Counted from the stretch's first letter, positions 1-8,729 are shown. The stretch is DNA of 25,476 bases from Syntrophomonas sp. UBA5432 (GCA_002424365.1 DIRQ01000073.1:1-25476); one strand, 5' to 3'. Notes: generated by a model not told the origin, from the sequence alone. Program-made: numbers and translations.

Positions 1-261
1 ACCCTTATAGACATTTTTTCTTAAAATCTTAAAATAGGAAACAATATAAATAAAAAATAGGCGCTGATAACATATTTGTAAATACCTTTGAATCAAGGAA
101 CAAATTGTTTAGAGTGAGGGGCAAAGGGTGAGGATTCTTCCTAACTCTGCCAACCCGAAACTTGTTTTCATCCGTGGTTGCGGTGTGCCCTTTAGGGTAG
201 GTTCCGTGCATGACGGGTTAATTCGGAAATAGGGTGGAGATAGCAAAAGGAGAAGGTATTA

Positions 262-843
262 GTGAAGAGGATGGTATTGGCCATAACCGGGGCCAGTGGG
301 GTAATTTATGGGATTCGCTTGGCCGAGGAATTATTATTAAAGGAATTTGAAGTACATCTTATTGCAAGTGATGCTGCCTGCATAGTATTGGAACAAGAAT
401 TAGATTGGGATTTTAGTTCTGGCAGGGCTCAGACTTTTTACCAACATCTTCCCGGAAATAATCTGGTATATTATGATAATGATGATATAGCTGCTGTGCT
501 GGCTAGCGGTTCTTTCCAAAGTGAGGGAATGATAGTAATTCCCTGCAGTATGTCAACTTTGTCAGCTATAACTTATGGAAGCTCTAATAATCTGATAACC
601 CGGGTAGCAGACGTTATGCTCAAGGAAAAAAGGCAACTAATTTTGATTCCTCGGGAGACGCCACTTAGTACTATACACCTACGCAATATGTTGTTGCTTT
701 CAGAAATGGGAGTACACATAGTTCCAGCTATGCCGGGTTTTTATAGTAAACCAACTAGCATAGATGAGATAGTTGATTTTTTGGTGGGTAAGGTACTGGA
801 TCTGCTAAACATACCCAATGATTTATATAACCGCTATGTATAG
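262..843 (+). CDS. ubiX: UbiX-type flavin prenyltransferase
   Basis: The 193-residue product matches UbiX/Pad1-type flavin prenyltransferases, which join a dimethylallyl group to FMN to make the prenylated FMN used by UbiD-type decarboxylases. Visible signatures are the N-terminal Rossmann-like FMN loop ITGASG (residues 8-13), the central PCSMSTLSAI block, the ADVMLKEKRQLILIPRETPLS stretch, and the C-terminal PAMPGFYSKP followed by a helix ending VLDLL. Length is normal for the family. Translation starts at GTG 262, preceded by AAAGGAGAAGG. The next genes are a polyprenyl diphosphate synthase and tatC, which suggests a role in menaquinone synthesis with a UbiD partner outside the window (inference). 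No UbiD or UbiA gene is visible here, so the upstream end of the operon probably lies before position 1. Confidence 0.93.
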   Translation: MKRMVLAITGASGVIYGIRLAEELLLKEFEVHLIASDAACIVLEQELDWDFSSGRAQTFYQHLPGNNLVYYDNDDIAAVLASGSFQSEGMIVIPCSMSTLSAITYGSSNNLITRVADVMLKEKRQLILIPRETPLSTIHLRNMLLLSEMGVHIVPAMPGFYSKPTSIDEIVDFLVGKVLDLLNIPNDLYNRYV

Positions 844-908
844 AGAATTGTTGGATTTTGTCCCGTTTGAATTTATAATAAAAATAATTGTGCTCCAAGG
901 AGAGATAT

Positions 909-1877
909 ATGCCTGAGATAAATTTTTTTAAGCCGGTAGAAAAAGAACTGGTATTGGTTGAATCTGGTTTGGCCGACAATCTGGATAGCTCTATTAATAT
1001 TATGAACCAGGCCTCAGTACACCTGATTAAGGCTGGAGGCAAAAGATTGCGTCCAGCATTTGCTCTGCTGGCAGCCAGATTTTATGGAGAAGACCTGGAG
1101 GAAGTTATACCAGCGGCGGTAGCCCTGGAGTTAATTCACATGGCTACTCTGGTACATGATGATGTTATTGATAATTCAGCTATTCGCCGGGGGACGGAAA
1201 CCGTAAAAAGTGGATGGGGGAATAAGGTATCCATTTATGCTGGTAATTATGTTTTTGCCCGCTCACTTTCAATCATATCTACTTATCAGCGCAGTGATCT
1301 GATAGATGTACTGGCTCGGGCCAGCATGAAAATCTGCGAAGGCGAGATTATACAAATGTTAAGCTGTTATAATGTTAATCTAGGCTTAAAGAATTACCTG
1401 CGTAGAATCGAACGTAAGACGGCACTGTTAATATCGGTAAGTTGTGAGTTGGGTGCTATGATAAGGAATGCTCCACCGCAGGAGATTATTTGTCTCAGGA
1501 ATTATGGGTATTATCTGGGCATGGGATTCCAAATTACCGATGATATTTTGGATATCATTGCTGATGAGAAAACTTTGGGTAAGCCTACAGGAAGTGATAT
1601 TAAACAGGGAGTAATAACTTTACCTGCCTTATATGCCCTTAGGCATGACCCAAACCGTAGAGAACTGGCTCAGTTGCTCTCCTCGCCAGAAGCCTGTACC
1701 AATAAGGCTGAGCGTATAATTGAAATAATTAGCGATTCTGATGGCATTGATTATGCCTATTATGCAACTCAACATTTTGCACTAAAAGCACAAAAACAGC
1801 TGGATTTACTTCCAGATTTGTCGGTTAAAAAAACCCTGTATGACATAGCAGATTTTATTATTGCCCGAGAATATTAA
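909..1877 (+). CDS. long-chain polyprenyl diphosphate synthase (heptaprenyl/octaprenyl type)
   Basis: A trans-isoprenyl diphosphate synthase of 322 residues that would extend an allylic diphosphate with isopentenyl diphosphate to make a quinone side chain. It has GGKRLRP (43-49), the first aspartate-rich motif DDVID (84-88), the second DDILD (211-215) and KPTGSD after it. The residue five before the first motif is Ala79 rather than an aromatic one, which in this family goes with long products. The start is ATG 909, placed after AAGGAGAG at 896-903. A TTG at 888 would add seven residues but lies upstream of that ribosome site. No HepS-like small subunit is seen nearby. It lies 65 bases after ubiX and just before tatC, probably in one transcript. 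The exact chain length cannot be read from sequence. Confidence 0.92.
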   Translation: MPEINFFKPVEKELVLVESGLADNLDSSINIMNQASVHLIKAGGKRLRPAFALLAARFYGEDLEEVIPAAVALELIHMATLVHDDVIDNSAIRRGTETVKSGWGNKVSIYAGNYVFARSLSIISTYQRSDLIDVLARASMKICEGEIIQMLSCYNVNLGLKNYLRRIERKTALLISVSCELGAMIRNAPPQEIICLRNYGYYLGMGFQITDDILDIIADEKTLGKPTGSDIKQGVITLPALYALRHDPNRRELAQLLSSPEACTNKAERIIEIISDSDGIDYAYYATQHFALKAQKQLDLLPDLSVKKTLYDIADFIIAREY

Positions 1878-1895
1878 GAATAGAGGAGTAACCCT

Positions 1896-2651
1896 GTGGC
1901 ATTGAGCGATATGTCGGTAGAAGACAAACAGACTATAATCGAACACCTGGAAGCATTGCGTAGCTCGCTAATAATAGCATTTGCCGCCATTATTGTTGCT
2001 GCTGTTTTCTGTTTTTATTTTAGCGAAGAGATCCTGGCAATTATTACTTCTCCCTTACGTTCCTTAAACGAAGGCCTGATAGTAACCGGTGTAACCGAGG
2101 CCTTTTTCGTAAAACTGAAGCTTTCCTTTTACGGCGGCTTTGTTATAGCTTTTCCTGTAGTTGCCTGGGCCTTATGGAGATTTTTTAAACCGGCTCTGTA
2201 TCCATCCGAGAGAAAGTATGTTTTTATATTTATCCCCCTGGCAGTAGGATTATTCACGGTAGGGGTTTTGTTTGCTTATTTTGGCATTTTGCGTTTAGTT
2301 TTAAATTTCTTTATATATATAGCTGGGGAAAATTTGGATACTATGTTTAAAGTTGACCAGTACGTTTCATTTGTGTTGGCCTTTACTATTCCCTTTGGCT
2401 TAGTTTTTGAATTACCGGTGGTGGTCTTTTTCCTGACCAAGCTAGGAATTGTAAAATATGAAGCGATGGCCCGTAACCGCAAATATGCTTTACTAGTTAT
2501 TGTAATACTGGCAGCAGCTCTTACTCCCGGCCCTGATCCTATTTCCCAGATGCTGATGGCTGGTCCGGTCTATCTGCTCTATGAAATCAGTATATGGGTA
2601 TCTAAATATGCCAAACCAAGAAAGACGGAGGTGGCTGAAGAACCGGAGTAA
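1896..2651 (+). CDS. tatC: Sec-independent protein translocase TatC
   Basis: A 251-residue polytopic membrane protein matching TatC, the receptor that binds twin-arginine signal peptides of folded exported proteins. The N-terminal cytoplasmic segment has the family HLEALRSSLI signature (about 17-26), followed by six hydrophobic segments. The periplasmic-loop region FVKLKLSFYGGFVIAFPV and the segment around PFGLVFELPVVVFFL are characteristic, as is LTPGPDPISQM near residues 210-220. The C-terminus is charged and cytoplasmic. Start GTG 1896 follows AGAGGAG at 1882-1888, 18 bases after the prenyl synthase stop. tatA follows 136 bases downstream but appears to have its own promoter. Confidence 0.95.
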   Translation: MALSDMSVEDKQTIIEHLEALRSSLIIAFAAIIVAAVFCFYFSEEILAIITSPLRSLNEGLIVTGVTEAFFVKLKLSFYGGFVIAFPVVAWALWRFFKPALYPSERKYVFIFIPLAVGLFTVGVLFAYFGILRLVLNFFIYIAGENLDTMFKVDQYVSFVLAFTIPFGLVFELPVVVFFLTKLGIVKYEAMARNRKYALLVIVILAAALTPGPDPISQMLMAGPVYLLYEISIWVSKYAKPRKTEVAEEPE

Positions 2652-2688
2652 TCTTTGATATTCCTTTATTTGGCCCGGTGGCTTGTCC

Positions 2689-2717
2689 TTTACAAAATAA
2701 TTGCTTTTTGCCATAAT
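2689..2717 (+). promoter_or_regulatory. putative sigma-A promoter of tatA
   Basis: TTTACA (2689-2694), a 17-base spacer and CATAAT (2712-2717) with a TGC extended -10 element directly upstream. Each hexamer matches consensus at five of six bases. It sits in the tatC-tatA gap, about 70 bases before the tatA start. Confidence 0.55.
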
Positions 2718-2787
2718 AACACTAAAGAAAAGGGTCACTATGGGGTGATTTTGCTACAGGGAAGTTAATTACAAAGGAGGGAATACC

Positions 2788-2970
2788 TTGTTCGGCTTAA
2801 TTGGAAATTTTGGACCATGGGAATTGCTTTTAATTCTGGTCATAGTACTAATTATAGTAGGACCCGGTAAACTGCCCCAGGTAGGACAGTCTATGGGGAA
2901 AGCACTACAGAACTTCAGGAAGGCGAAAGAAGAAGATTTCGATGAACTGGAGGAAAAAAAGGACGAATAA
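2788..2970 (+). CDS. tatA: twin-arginine translocase subunit TatA
   Basis: A 60-residue protein with the TatA plan: a short extracytoplasmic N-terminus (FGPWELL), one transmembrane helix (about 11-25, LLLILVIVLIIVG), a hinge (PGKLPQ), an amphipathic helix (GQSMGKALQNFRKA) and an acidic, lysine-rich tail. TatA oligomerises with TatC to form the export pore. Start is TTG 2788 after AAAGGAGGG at 2773-2781. The gene lies between a good promoter and a terminator hairpin starting two bases after its stop, so it is probably transcribed as a single-gene unit. That would allow a TatA excess over TatC, as this system is known to need. No separate TatB was seen, which is usual in Firmicutes. Confidence 0.94.
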   Translation: MFGLIGNFGPWELLLILVIVLIIVGPGKLPQVGQSMGKALQNFRKAKEEDFDELEEKKDE

Positions 2971-2972
2971 CG

Positions 2973-2996
2973 GGTCTGGTTTCAGACCTTTTTTTT
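2973..2996 (+). terminator. intrinsic terminator after tatA
   Basis: Perfect 6-bp stem GGTCTG/CAGACC with a GTTT tetraloop, followed by eight T residues. It separates tatA from the tetrapyrrole operon that starts 26 bases later. The stem is short, so partial read-through is possible. Confidence 0.85.
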
Positions 2997-3021
2997 AACA
3001 GGAATAGGCAGGTATTTATAA

Positions 3022-3663
3022 ATGGCACACTTATTTCCGATATTTCTTAGCCTGTCAGGAAAGAAATGTCTGGTAGTCGGCGGAGGTCAAGTAGCTGAAC
3101 GAAAAATAGCCGACCTTTTAGAATGTGAAGCTAATGTTAATGTAATTAGTCCGACAGCCGGAGATTTAATCCGGCTGTGGTCAAATCAGGGCTTAATTAA
3201 CTGGCAGGCTAGAGAAATAATATATAGTGATTTGGATAATATTTTTTTAGCCTTTGTAGCCACCAATAATATGCATACCAACCAGATGGTGGTTAATTGG
3301 TGTAGGGAACGGGCTATAATGGTAAATGCTGTTGATGACCCCCCTAATTGCGATTTCTATGTTCCTGCGGTAGTACGGAGAAATTCACTGGTAGTGGCAA
3401 TATCCACCGAGGGTAAAAGTCCGATGTTTTCTAGGAAATTACGGGAACAACTGGAAGGAATTATTGGGGAAGAATACGGAGAGTTTGTTGATTTTCTCGG
3501 AGAGCAGCGAGAGTGTATTAAACAAGCAGTTACCGATATCAAAGAAAGGAAAAAGATTTTCGAAGCTTTGGCAGATTCGGATATTCTGGATTTACTTAAG
3601 GCGGGGGAGAGAGAGAGGGCAAAGGAGCGGATGGAACAATGTATGTCCTCCTGGCAGGATTAA
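3022..3663 (+). CDS. precorrin-2 dehydrogenase / sirohydrochlorin ferrochelatase (Met8/SirC type)
   Basis: A 213-residue protein of the Met8p/SirC/YlnF family. It oxidises precorrin-2 to sirohydrochlorin with NAD, and in the bifunctional members also inserts iron to give siroheme. The NAD-binding GGGQVAERK lies at about 20-28. The NAVDDPPNCDFYVPA segment contains Asp105, at the position of the catalytic aspartate in the family, and STEGKSP follows near 128-134. The C-terminal part is the helical dimerisation/ferrochelatase-like region. No separate SirB is in the window, so this protein may do both steps (inference). The ATG at 3022 has only a weak ribosome site. The 3' end overlaps hemA by 25 bases, which suggests translational coupling. 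It opens the operon and feeds siroheme to the Ahb enzymes downstream. Confidence 0.92.
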   Translation: MAHLFPIFLSLSGKKCLVVGGGQVAERKIADLLECEANVNVISPTAGDLIRLWSNQGLINWQAREIIYSDLDNIFLAFVATNNMHTNQMVVNWCRERAIMVNAVDDPPNCDFYVPAVVRRNSLVVAISTEGKSPMFSRKLREQLEGIIGEEYGEFVDFLGEQRECIKQAVTDIKERKKIFEALADSDILDLLKAGERERAKERMEQCMSSWQD

Positions 3664-4955
3664 ATCATAAGACAGCTCCAGTTAATATAAGGGAGAGGTT
3701 TGCTTTCTGTGGAGCTAATCTTAACACTGCGTATAAGTTTTTTAAAGATAATAATGATATTAAAGGAACAGTTATACTAACCACCTGCAACCGTACAGAA
3801 ATATATGCAACCACCCCGGATATTGAGCAGGGTATGAAAGTGTTGAGAGATTTTATGTCCCAGTATAGTGGTATGGACGACCAGGAACTTGAGCAATACC
3901 TTTACCAGCCCAATTGTTATGATGCTATTTTTCATCTGTTTCGGGTAGCTGCGGGATTAGATTCCATGATTATAGGTGAATCCCAGATATTGGGGCAGGT
4001 GAAAGATGCCTATCAGGAAGCAGTACAGTCAGGTGCTTCAGACGGGGTGCTTAATACCCTTTTTCAAAAAGCCATTTACGTTGGTAAAAAAGTACGTACC
4101 GAAACCCAGATTAACAAACAACCCTTATCAGTACCTTATGCTGCAGTTGAGCTGGCTCGGCGAAGTTTAGGCTCCCTGGAGGGAAAAACGATAATGGTTG
4201 TGGGAGCGGGTGAAATGAGTGAGCTCACTACTCGTTGCTTAATGGAGAACGGAGTACAGTCGGTTATAGTTTCCAATCGTTCTTATGATAAAGCCGAGGT
4301 TATGGCTCAGAATTTTAATGGACGGGCTGTTCGTTTCGACTTGCTGGCTACGGAAATGAACCACGCAGATATAATTATTAGCTGTACTGCTGCCAGCCAC
4401 CATGTTATCCGGCCTGATAATTGTAAAGAGGTGCTAGAATCCAGGCAGGGTAGAAAAATAATCATGATTGATATAGCCGTTCCCAGGGATATTAATCCCG
4501 CTTTAGAGGAGATTGACGGTGTTTTTATATATGATATAGATGATCTTCAGGGCGTAGTAGATGCCAATCACCTGGAAAAACAGAAATCGATAAGGCAAGC
4601 GGAGCGTATTATTACTACGGAAATCGATGTTTTTAATGAATGGTTAGCCGGTCTTTATGTGGTTCCGGTAATTACTGCACTAAAATCATTAGGTGAAGAA
4701 ATAAAACAGAATGAGCTAAAACGGGCATATAACCGGCTGGGGAAGATTTCCTCCCACGAGGAAAAAGTCATAAGCTCCATGGCCAATGCTATTATTAACC
4801 AGCTTATTCATTTTCCTATTGTAGGTCTTAAAGATATGGCAAACAGTAACCAGGGACACCTGTATGCAGAAGTGGTGAAGAAGCTTTTCGGCCTGGAAAT
4901 AGATATGAAGGAGCAAGAAAAGTATGAAACGTCTGAAATTGGGAAGCAGGGGTAG
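3639..4955 (+). CDS. hemA: glutamyl-tRNA reductase
   Basis: A 438-residue glutamyl-tRNA reductase, which reduces Glu-tRNA(Glu) to glutamate-1-semialdehyde with NADPH: the first committed step of the C5 route to tetrapyrroles. Seen are GLNHKTAP (7-14), the catalytic block TTCNRTEIY with the nucleophile at Cys50, GESQILGQVKDAY (about 113-125), the nucleotide-binding VVGAGEMSELTTRC (about 187-200) and a long C-terminal helical dimerisation domain. Length is typical. The start lies inside the 3' end of the precorrin-2 dehydrogenase gene and its own end overlaps hemC by 32 bases. Partner HemL is encoded about 5.8 kb downstream, so both C5-pathway enzymes are in the window. Confidence 0.97.
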   Translation: MYVLLAGLNHKTAPVNIRERFAFCGANLNTAYKFFKDNNDIKGTVILTTCNRTEIYATTPDIEQGMKVLRDFMSQYSGMDDQELEQYLYQPNCYDAIFHLFRVAAGLDSMIIGESQILGQVKDAYQEAVQSGASDGVLNTLFQKAIYVGKKVRTETQINKQPLSVPYAAVELARRSLGSLEGKTIMVVGAGEMSELTTRCLMENGVQSVIVSNRSYDKAEVMAQNFNGRAVRFDLLATEMNHADIIISCTAASHHVIRPDNCKEVLESRQGRKIIMIDIAVPRDINPALEEIDGVFIYDIDDLQGVVDANHLEKQKSIRQAERIITTEIDVFNEWLAGLYVVPVITALKSLGEEIKQNELKRAYNRLGKISSHEEKVISSMANAIINQLIHFPIVGLKDMANSNQGHLYAEVVKKLFGLEIDMKEQEKYETSEIGKQG

Positions 4956-5856
4956 TAAGCTAGCCCTGTGGCAGGCAGATTATGTTTCTTCCCAACTAAC
5001 CAAGATAGTTCCTGATTTAAACGTAGAAATAAAGGTGATTAAAACTAAAGGGGATAAAATCTTAGATGTAGCCCTCTCCCGAATAGGAGATAAGGGACTT
5101 TTTACCCGGGAGATAGAGAAGGAGCTACTTGATGGTTCTATCGATATGGCTATACACAGTATGAAGGATTTATCTTCACAACTGGCACCTGGCCTTTGCA
5201 TAGCTGCGGTACTGGAAAGAGAAAATCCTGCTGATGTTTTAATTTCCCGCCAGGGTTATAGATTTTATGATTTACCCGAGGGTGCTATTATTGGCACTTC
5301 TAGTCTGCGGCGCATATCACAGATTAGGGCCTTGCGTCCTGATATAATCCTGGTTGATATGCGTGGTAATGTAGAAACCCGGATTAAGAAAATGTATGAA
5401 CAGGAATTAGATGGTATAGTCCTGGCTTATGCTGGGGTTAAAAGGTTGGGATTTGAAGATAAGATTAGTGATTTTCTGCCTCATGACATAATACTACCAG
5501 CGGTAGGGCAGGGAGCAATAGCTATAGAAGTTAGGCAAGGAGATAGTGTTAACCTGGAATTGGCCGGAAGTATTAACCATGAACCTACTGATTGGGCGAC
5601 TCGAACGGAGCGTTCATTTTTAAGAGTACTGGAGGGCGGTTGCCAGGTTCCAATAGGCTGTTACGCTGAAGTAAGAGGAGAAAATATTACCGTAGAAGGG
5701 CTAATAGCTTCTTTAGACGGTAGCCAGGTATTTCGGGGTAGTATACAGGGAAACTACCAGGAGGCTGATTTAATTGGGCAGCAACTGGCCCATGATTTAC
5801 TGCACAAGGGAGCTGCCAGCATTCTGGCCGAAATCAGGGAAGCGGGAGAATATTGA
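4924..5856 (+). CDS. hemC: hydroxymethylbilane synthase (porphobilinogen deaminase)
   Basis: A 310-residue enzyme that polymerises four porphobilinogens into hydroxymethylbilane on a dipyrromethane cofactor. Motifs are KLGSRGSKLALWQA at the N-terminus, GDKGLFTREIE (56-66), HSMKD with catalytic Asp82 (78-82), GTSSLRR (124-130), and LEGGCQVPIGC, where Cys240 is the cofactor attachment site. Length is normal. The gene starts inside hemA and its TGA stop overlaps the next ATG by one base, typical of tight coupling. Its substrate would come from HemB, which is not encoded in this window. Confidence 0.97.
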   Translation: MKRLKLGSRGSKLALWQADYVSSQLTKIVPDLNVEIKVIKTKGDKILDVALSRIGDKGLFTREIEKELLDGSIDMAIHSMKDLSSQLAPGLCIAAVLERENPADVLISRQGYRFYDLPEGAIIGTSSLRRISQIRALRPDIILVDMRGNVETRIKKMYEQELDGIVLAYAGVKRLGFEDKISDFLPHDIILPAVGQGAIAIEVRQGDSVNLELAGSINHEPTDWATRTERSFLRVLEGGCQVPIGCYAEVRGENITVEGLIASLDGSQVFRGSIQGNYQEADLIGQQLAHDLLHKGAASILAEIREAGEY

Positions 5857-7376
5857 TGAACAAAAAAGCTATTGTATATTTGATAGGAGCTGGACCAGGG
5901 GATTCTGGGCTATTTACCTTAAAAGGCAAGAAGATACTAGAAAAGGCCGAGGTTATTATTTATGATCGTCTGGTTGGTGATGGTATATTAGGTCTGGGCA
6001 ACCCGGATGCAGAATATATTTATGTAGGAAAAACGGCTGGCCAGCATGCCCTTTCTCAGGATGAAATAAATGATCTGCTGGTTGAGAAAGCAGCTACAGG
6101 AAAGATAGTAGTTCGTTTAAAAGGTGGAGATCCCTTTTTATTTGGTCGAGGCGGAGAAGAAGCTTTGTATATTCGGGAGCATGGCTATGATTATGAGATA
6201 GTACCGGGAATAAGCTCAGCTATTGCTGTACCTGCCTATGCCGGAATTCCGGTTACCCACCGTGACGCCACTTCCAGTTTAGCTATCATTACCGGACATG
6301 AGAAACCAGGCAAGGAGATTAGTTCCATCAAATGGAAGGAACTGGCTCGGGGAGTAGGTACTCTGGTCTTTCTTATGGGTGTCGAGAATTTAGAATTTAT
6401 CTGTCAGCAGTTAATAGAAAATGGCAAAGCGCCAGATACTCCGGTAGCTCTGGTTAGATGGGGTACGCTGCCCTCCCAGGAGGTATTAACTGGTACACTG
6501 GAAAATATCAACAGAAAGGTTAAAGAGAGTTCTTTTAAACCTCCGGCAGTAATAATTGTGGGTGATGTAGTTAAGCTGCGTCCGCAGTTATACTGGATAG
6601 AGAATAAACCCTTGTTTGGTCAAAAAATTATGGTTACTAGGGCCAGAACTCAGGCCAGTCGGCTAGTTGAGGAAATAAACGAACTGGGCGGGGAGGCTAT
6701 TGAATTTCCTTCCATAGTCATCCAAAAAGAAGCAAATCTTAACAGCTTGTATAATGCCTTTGAGCATTTGGATAGTTATAACTGGATTATATTTACCAGT
6801 GTTAATGCGGTAGATATATTCTTTGCTGAGTTAAGAGAACAGGAACTGGACATACGTTCATTACATAGGAGTAATATATGTGCTATTGGACCTGCTACCC
6901 GTAAAAGTTTGGAAGAACGGGGACTAAAAGTAGAGTTTATTCCCGAGGAATACCGGGCTGAAGGAATACTGCAAGAGCTTGAGAGTCGGGTGAAAAAGGG
7001 TGAATGGGTGCTCCTACCTCGAGCCCGCGGGGCCAGGGCAGTATTACCAGATACCTTGCGCCAATGGGGGGTACACGTTAATGAAGTTATTCTTTATGAA
7101 GCGGTACCTGTCGGTAAAGTTAGTAAAGCCCGAATTAACGATATTCTAGAAGGCAGGGTAGATTATTTAACTTTTACCAGTTCATCAACTGTCAGCAACT
7201 TTGTTAAAATGGTTGGTAGGGACAACGTTTTACGGGTGAACAAGAAGGTGAAGGTAGCCTGTATAGGGCCAATTACCGCAGAAACGGCCCGCGGCCACGG
7301 TTTTGGTGTGGATATAGTGGCTCAGGAATATACCATAGACGGCCTTTTACAAGCAATAATTGATGATAGTAATTAA
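5856..7376 (+). CDS. cobA-hemD: uroporphyrinogen-III C-methyltransferase / uroporphyrinogen-III synthase fusion
   Basis: A 506-residue fusion of two enzymes. Residues about 1-245 are a SAM-dependent uroporphyrinogen-III methyltransferase (CobA/SUMT): YLIGAGPGDSGLFTLKG, YDRLV, GKTAGQHALSQDEIN, RLKGGDPFLFGRGGEEA, VPGISSA and GIPVTHRD. Residues about 250-506 are HemD: MVTRARTQASRL, IIFTSVNAV, CAIGPATRKSL, FTSSSTVSNF and ACIGPITAETA. The protein thus cyclises hydroxymethylbilane and then makes precorrin-2, sending flux to siroheme. The chosen start is ATG 5856, sharing a base with the hemC stop; TTG 5853 is the only near alternative. This fusion is common in Clostridia and related bacteria. Confidence 0.96.
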   Translation: MNKKAIVYLIGAGPGDSGLFTLKGKKILEKAEVIIYDRLVGDGILGLGNPDAEYIYVGKTAGQHALSQDEINDLLVEKAATGKIVVRLKGGDPFLFGRGGEEALYIREHGYDYEIVPGISSAIAVPAYAGIPVTHRDATSSLAIITGHEKPGKEISSIKWKELARGVGTLVFLMGVENLEFICQQLIENGKAPDTPVALVRWGTLPSQEVLTGTLENINRKVKESSFKPPAVIIVGDVVKLRPQLYWIENKPLFGQKIMVTRARTQASRLVEEINELGGEAIEFPSIVIQKEANLNSLYNAFEHLDSYNWIIFTSVNAVDIFFAELREQELDIRSLHRSNICAIGPATRKSLEERGLKVEFIPEEYRAEGILQELESRVKKGEWVLLPRARGARAVLPDTLRQWGVHVNEVILYEAVPVGKVSKARINDILEGRVDYLTFTSSSTVSNFVKMVGRDNVLRVNKKVKVACIGPITAETARGHGFGVDIVAQEYTIDGLLQAIIDDSN

Positions 7377-7530
7377 AAAATGTTGGAATCAAATTATCTT
7401 ATTTTACGTGATTACGCCCTCTGGTCATGGGGGGTTAATTAGAAAATAAACTATTTTGACACTGAAGAACACTTAATTTTAATAAAATATAAATCATTAA
7501 TTTGGGTTCGGGAGAGGGAGGCTTGCTTTT
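7377..7530. other. intergenic gap between the cobA-hemD and ahbC genes
   Basis: 154 bases with no ORF. It contains one copy of the dispersed motif GACACTGAAGAACACT (7458-7473), which here overlaps a consensus -35 hexamer TTGACA (7455-7460). No convincing -10 lies at the right spacing, and no U-tailed terminator hairpin was seen. In several related tetrapyrrole operons hemB sits between the early genes and hemL; it is not here. Confidence 0.6.
7458..7473 (+). repeat. dispersed intergenic repeat, copy 1
   Basis: The 16 bases GACACTGAAGAACACT are identical to 25235-25250. A diverged third copy lies at 25296-25313. All three lie in intergenic DNA. Confidence 0.6.
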
Positions 7531-8703
7531 ATGATTGGGTGTACTAAATTGTTATGCGGAACTGCAACCGTTTCTGATGTTATAAAATACAGTGGTCAGG
7601 AGAATCTGCCACCACAGCTGCTCCAATTTTCTGATAGCTACCGTCCCCTAGTGGTGTGGAATGTTACTAACCGCTGTAACTTACGGTGCCAACATTGTTA
7701 TATTAATGCTGAGGATCACCAGTACAAAAATGAGTTAAGCACGGAAGAAGCCCAGGTTTTTATCAAGGATTTGGCCCAAATGAAGGCCCCGGTACTGCTT
7801 TTTTCCGGAGGCGAGCCCTTAATAAGAAAGGATATTATAGAGCTGGGACAGATGGCTGCGGAAATGGGTTTACGACCTGTTATATCCAGCAATGGTACCC
7901 TTATTGATGATGAGTTGGCGCGAAAAATAAGAGATGCTGGTTTTCAATATGTGGGTATTAGTATTGATGGAGCTCCTGCTACCCATGATAAATTTAGAAA
8001 TCGTCCAGGAGCCTTCGAGGCTGCGCTTAATGGGATTAAAGCATGTATGAATAACGGGATAAAGACTGGTATACGTTTTACTGTGAACAGATTAAACCAG
8101 GCTGACTTGCCGGAGATATTTGACATTATTGAGAGGGAGTCCATACCTCGTTTTTGTATGTACCATCTGGTATATGCAGGTCGGGGAGAGCAGATGGCTG
8201 AGCTGGATACTGACCACCAGGAAAAAAGGGCTATACTGGATATGGTAAGCAGTAAAACCATTGAACTTCATCGTAAAGGTGTCGAGGTAGAAATACTGAC
8301 CACCGATAATCATGCCGATGGGATTTATCTTTACAACTATATTAAGCAAAATGAACCCGAACGGGCGGATGAAATCATTCAGCTTTTAGAAATGCATGGT
8401 GGCTGTTCAGCCGGAACCAAGTTTGCCAATGTCGACCCCCAGGGTAATGTTCACCCTTGCCAGTTCTGGCAGGACTATACCGTAGGTAATGTTAGAGAAA
8501 AACCCTTTAGCCAGATTTGGACTTCAGATGATGAGTTAATGATTAAGCTGCGTGAAAAGGAAAAACATGTTAAAGGTAAATGCGGAAAATGCAGTTATAA
8601 GAGTTTATGTTCCGGATGCCGCATAAGAGCCCGAGCAGTTTACGGCGACCTCTGGGCCGAAGACCCGGCATGCTATTTGAGTGAAGACGAAATTAGGGGT
8701 TAA
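7531..8703 (+). CDS. ahbC: radical SAM/SPASM protein, AhbC (NirJ1) type, 12,18-didecarboxysiroheme deacetylase
   Basis: A 390-residue radical SAM protein with a SPASM C-terminus. The N-terminal cluster motif is CNLRCQHC (Cys49, Cys53, Cys56), followed by the SAM-binding SGGEP. Near the C-terminus GGCSAGTKFANVDPQG, HPCQFW and a CGKC-x5-CSGC group (351-363), with a last Cys near 381, would hold auxiliary clusters. In the family the reaction removes two acetate side chains from 12,18-didecarboxysiroheme to give Fe-coproporphyrin III. In databases such Firmicute proteins are often labelled as heme d1 protein NirJ1. The context (siroheme synthesis before, siroheme decarboxylase after) favours the heme b pathway. 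Start ATG 7531 follows GGAGAGGGAGG at 7511-7521. The split of reactions between this and the next protein is inferred from family resemblance. Confidence 0.85.
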   Translation: MIGCTKLLCGTATVSDVIKYSGQENLPPQLLQFSDSYRPLVVWNVTNRCNLRCQHCYINAEDHQYKNELSTEEAQVFIKDLAQMKAPVLLFSGGEPLIRKDIIELGQMAAEMGLRPVISSNGTLIDDELARKIRDAGFQYVGISIDGAPATHDKFRNRPGAFEAALNGIKACMNNGIKTGIRFTVNRLNQADLPEIFDIIERESIPRFCMYHLVYAGRGEQMAELDTDHQEKRAILDMVSSKTIELHRKGVEVEILTTDNHADGIYLYNYIKQNEPERADEIIQLLEMHGGCSAGTKFANVDPQGNVHPCQFWQDYTVGNVREKPFSQIWTSDDELMIKLREKEKHVKGKCGKCSYKSLCSGCRIRARAVYGDLWAEDPACYLSEDEIRG

Positions 8704-8729
8704 CAATTGCAATAACAGGAGTCGATAAT

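Noticed and set aside
29..211. 60-residue minus-strand ORF at the left edge
   Set aside because: No ribosome site, low-complexity composition and no family resemblance; likely chance.
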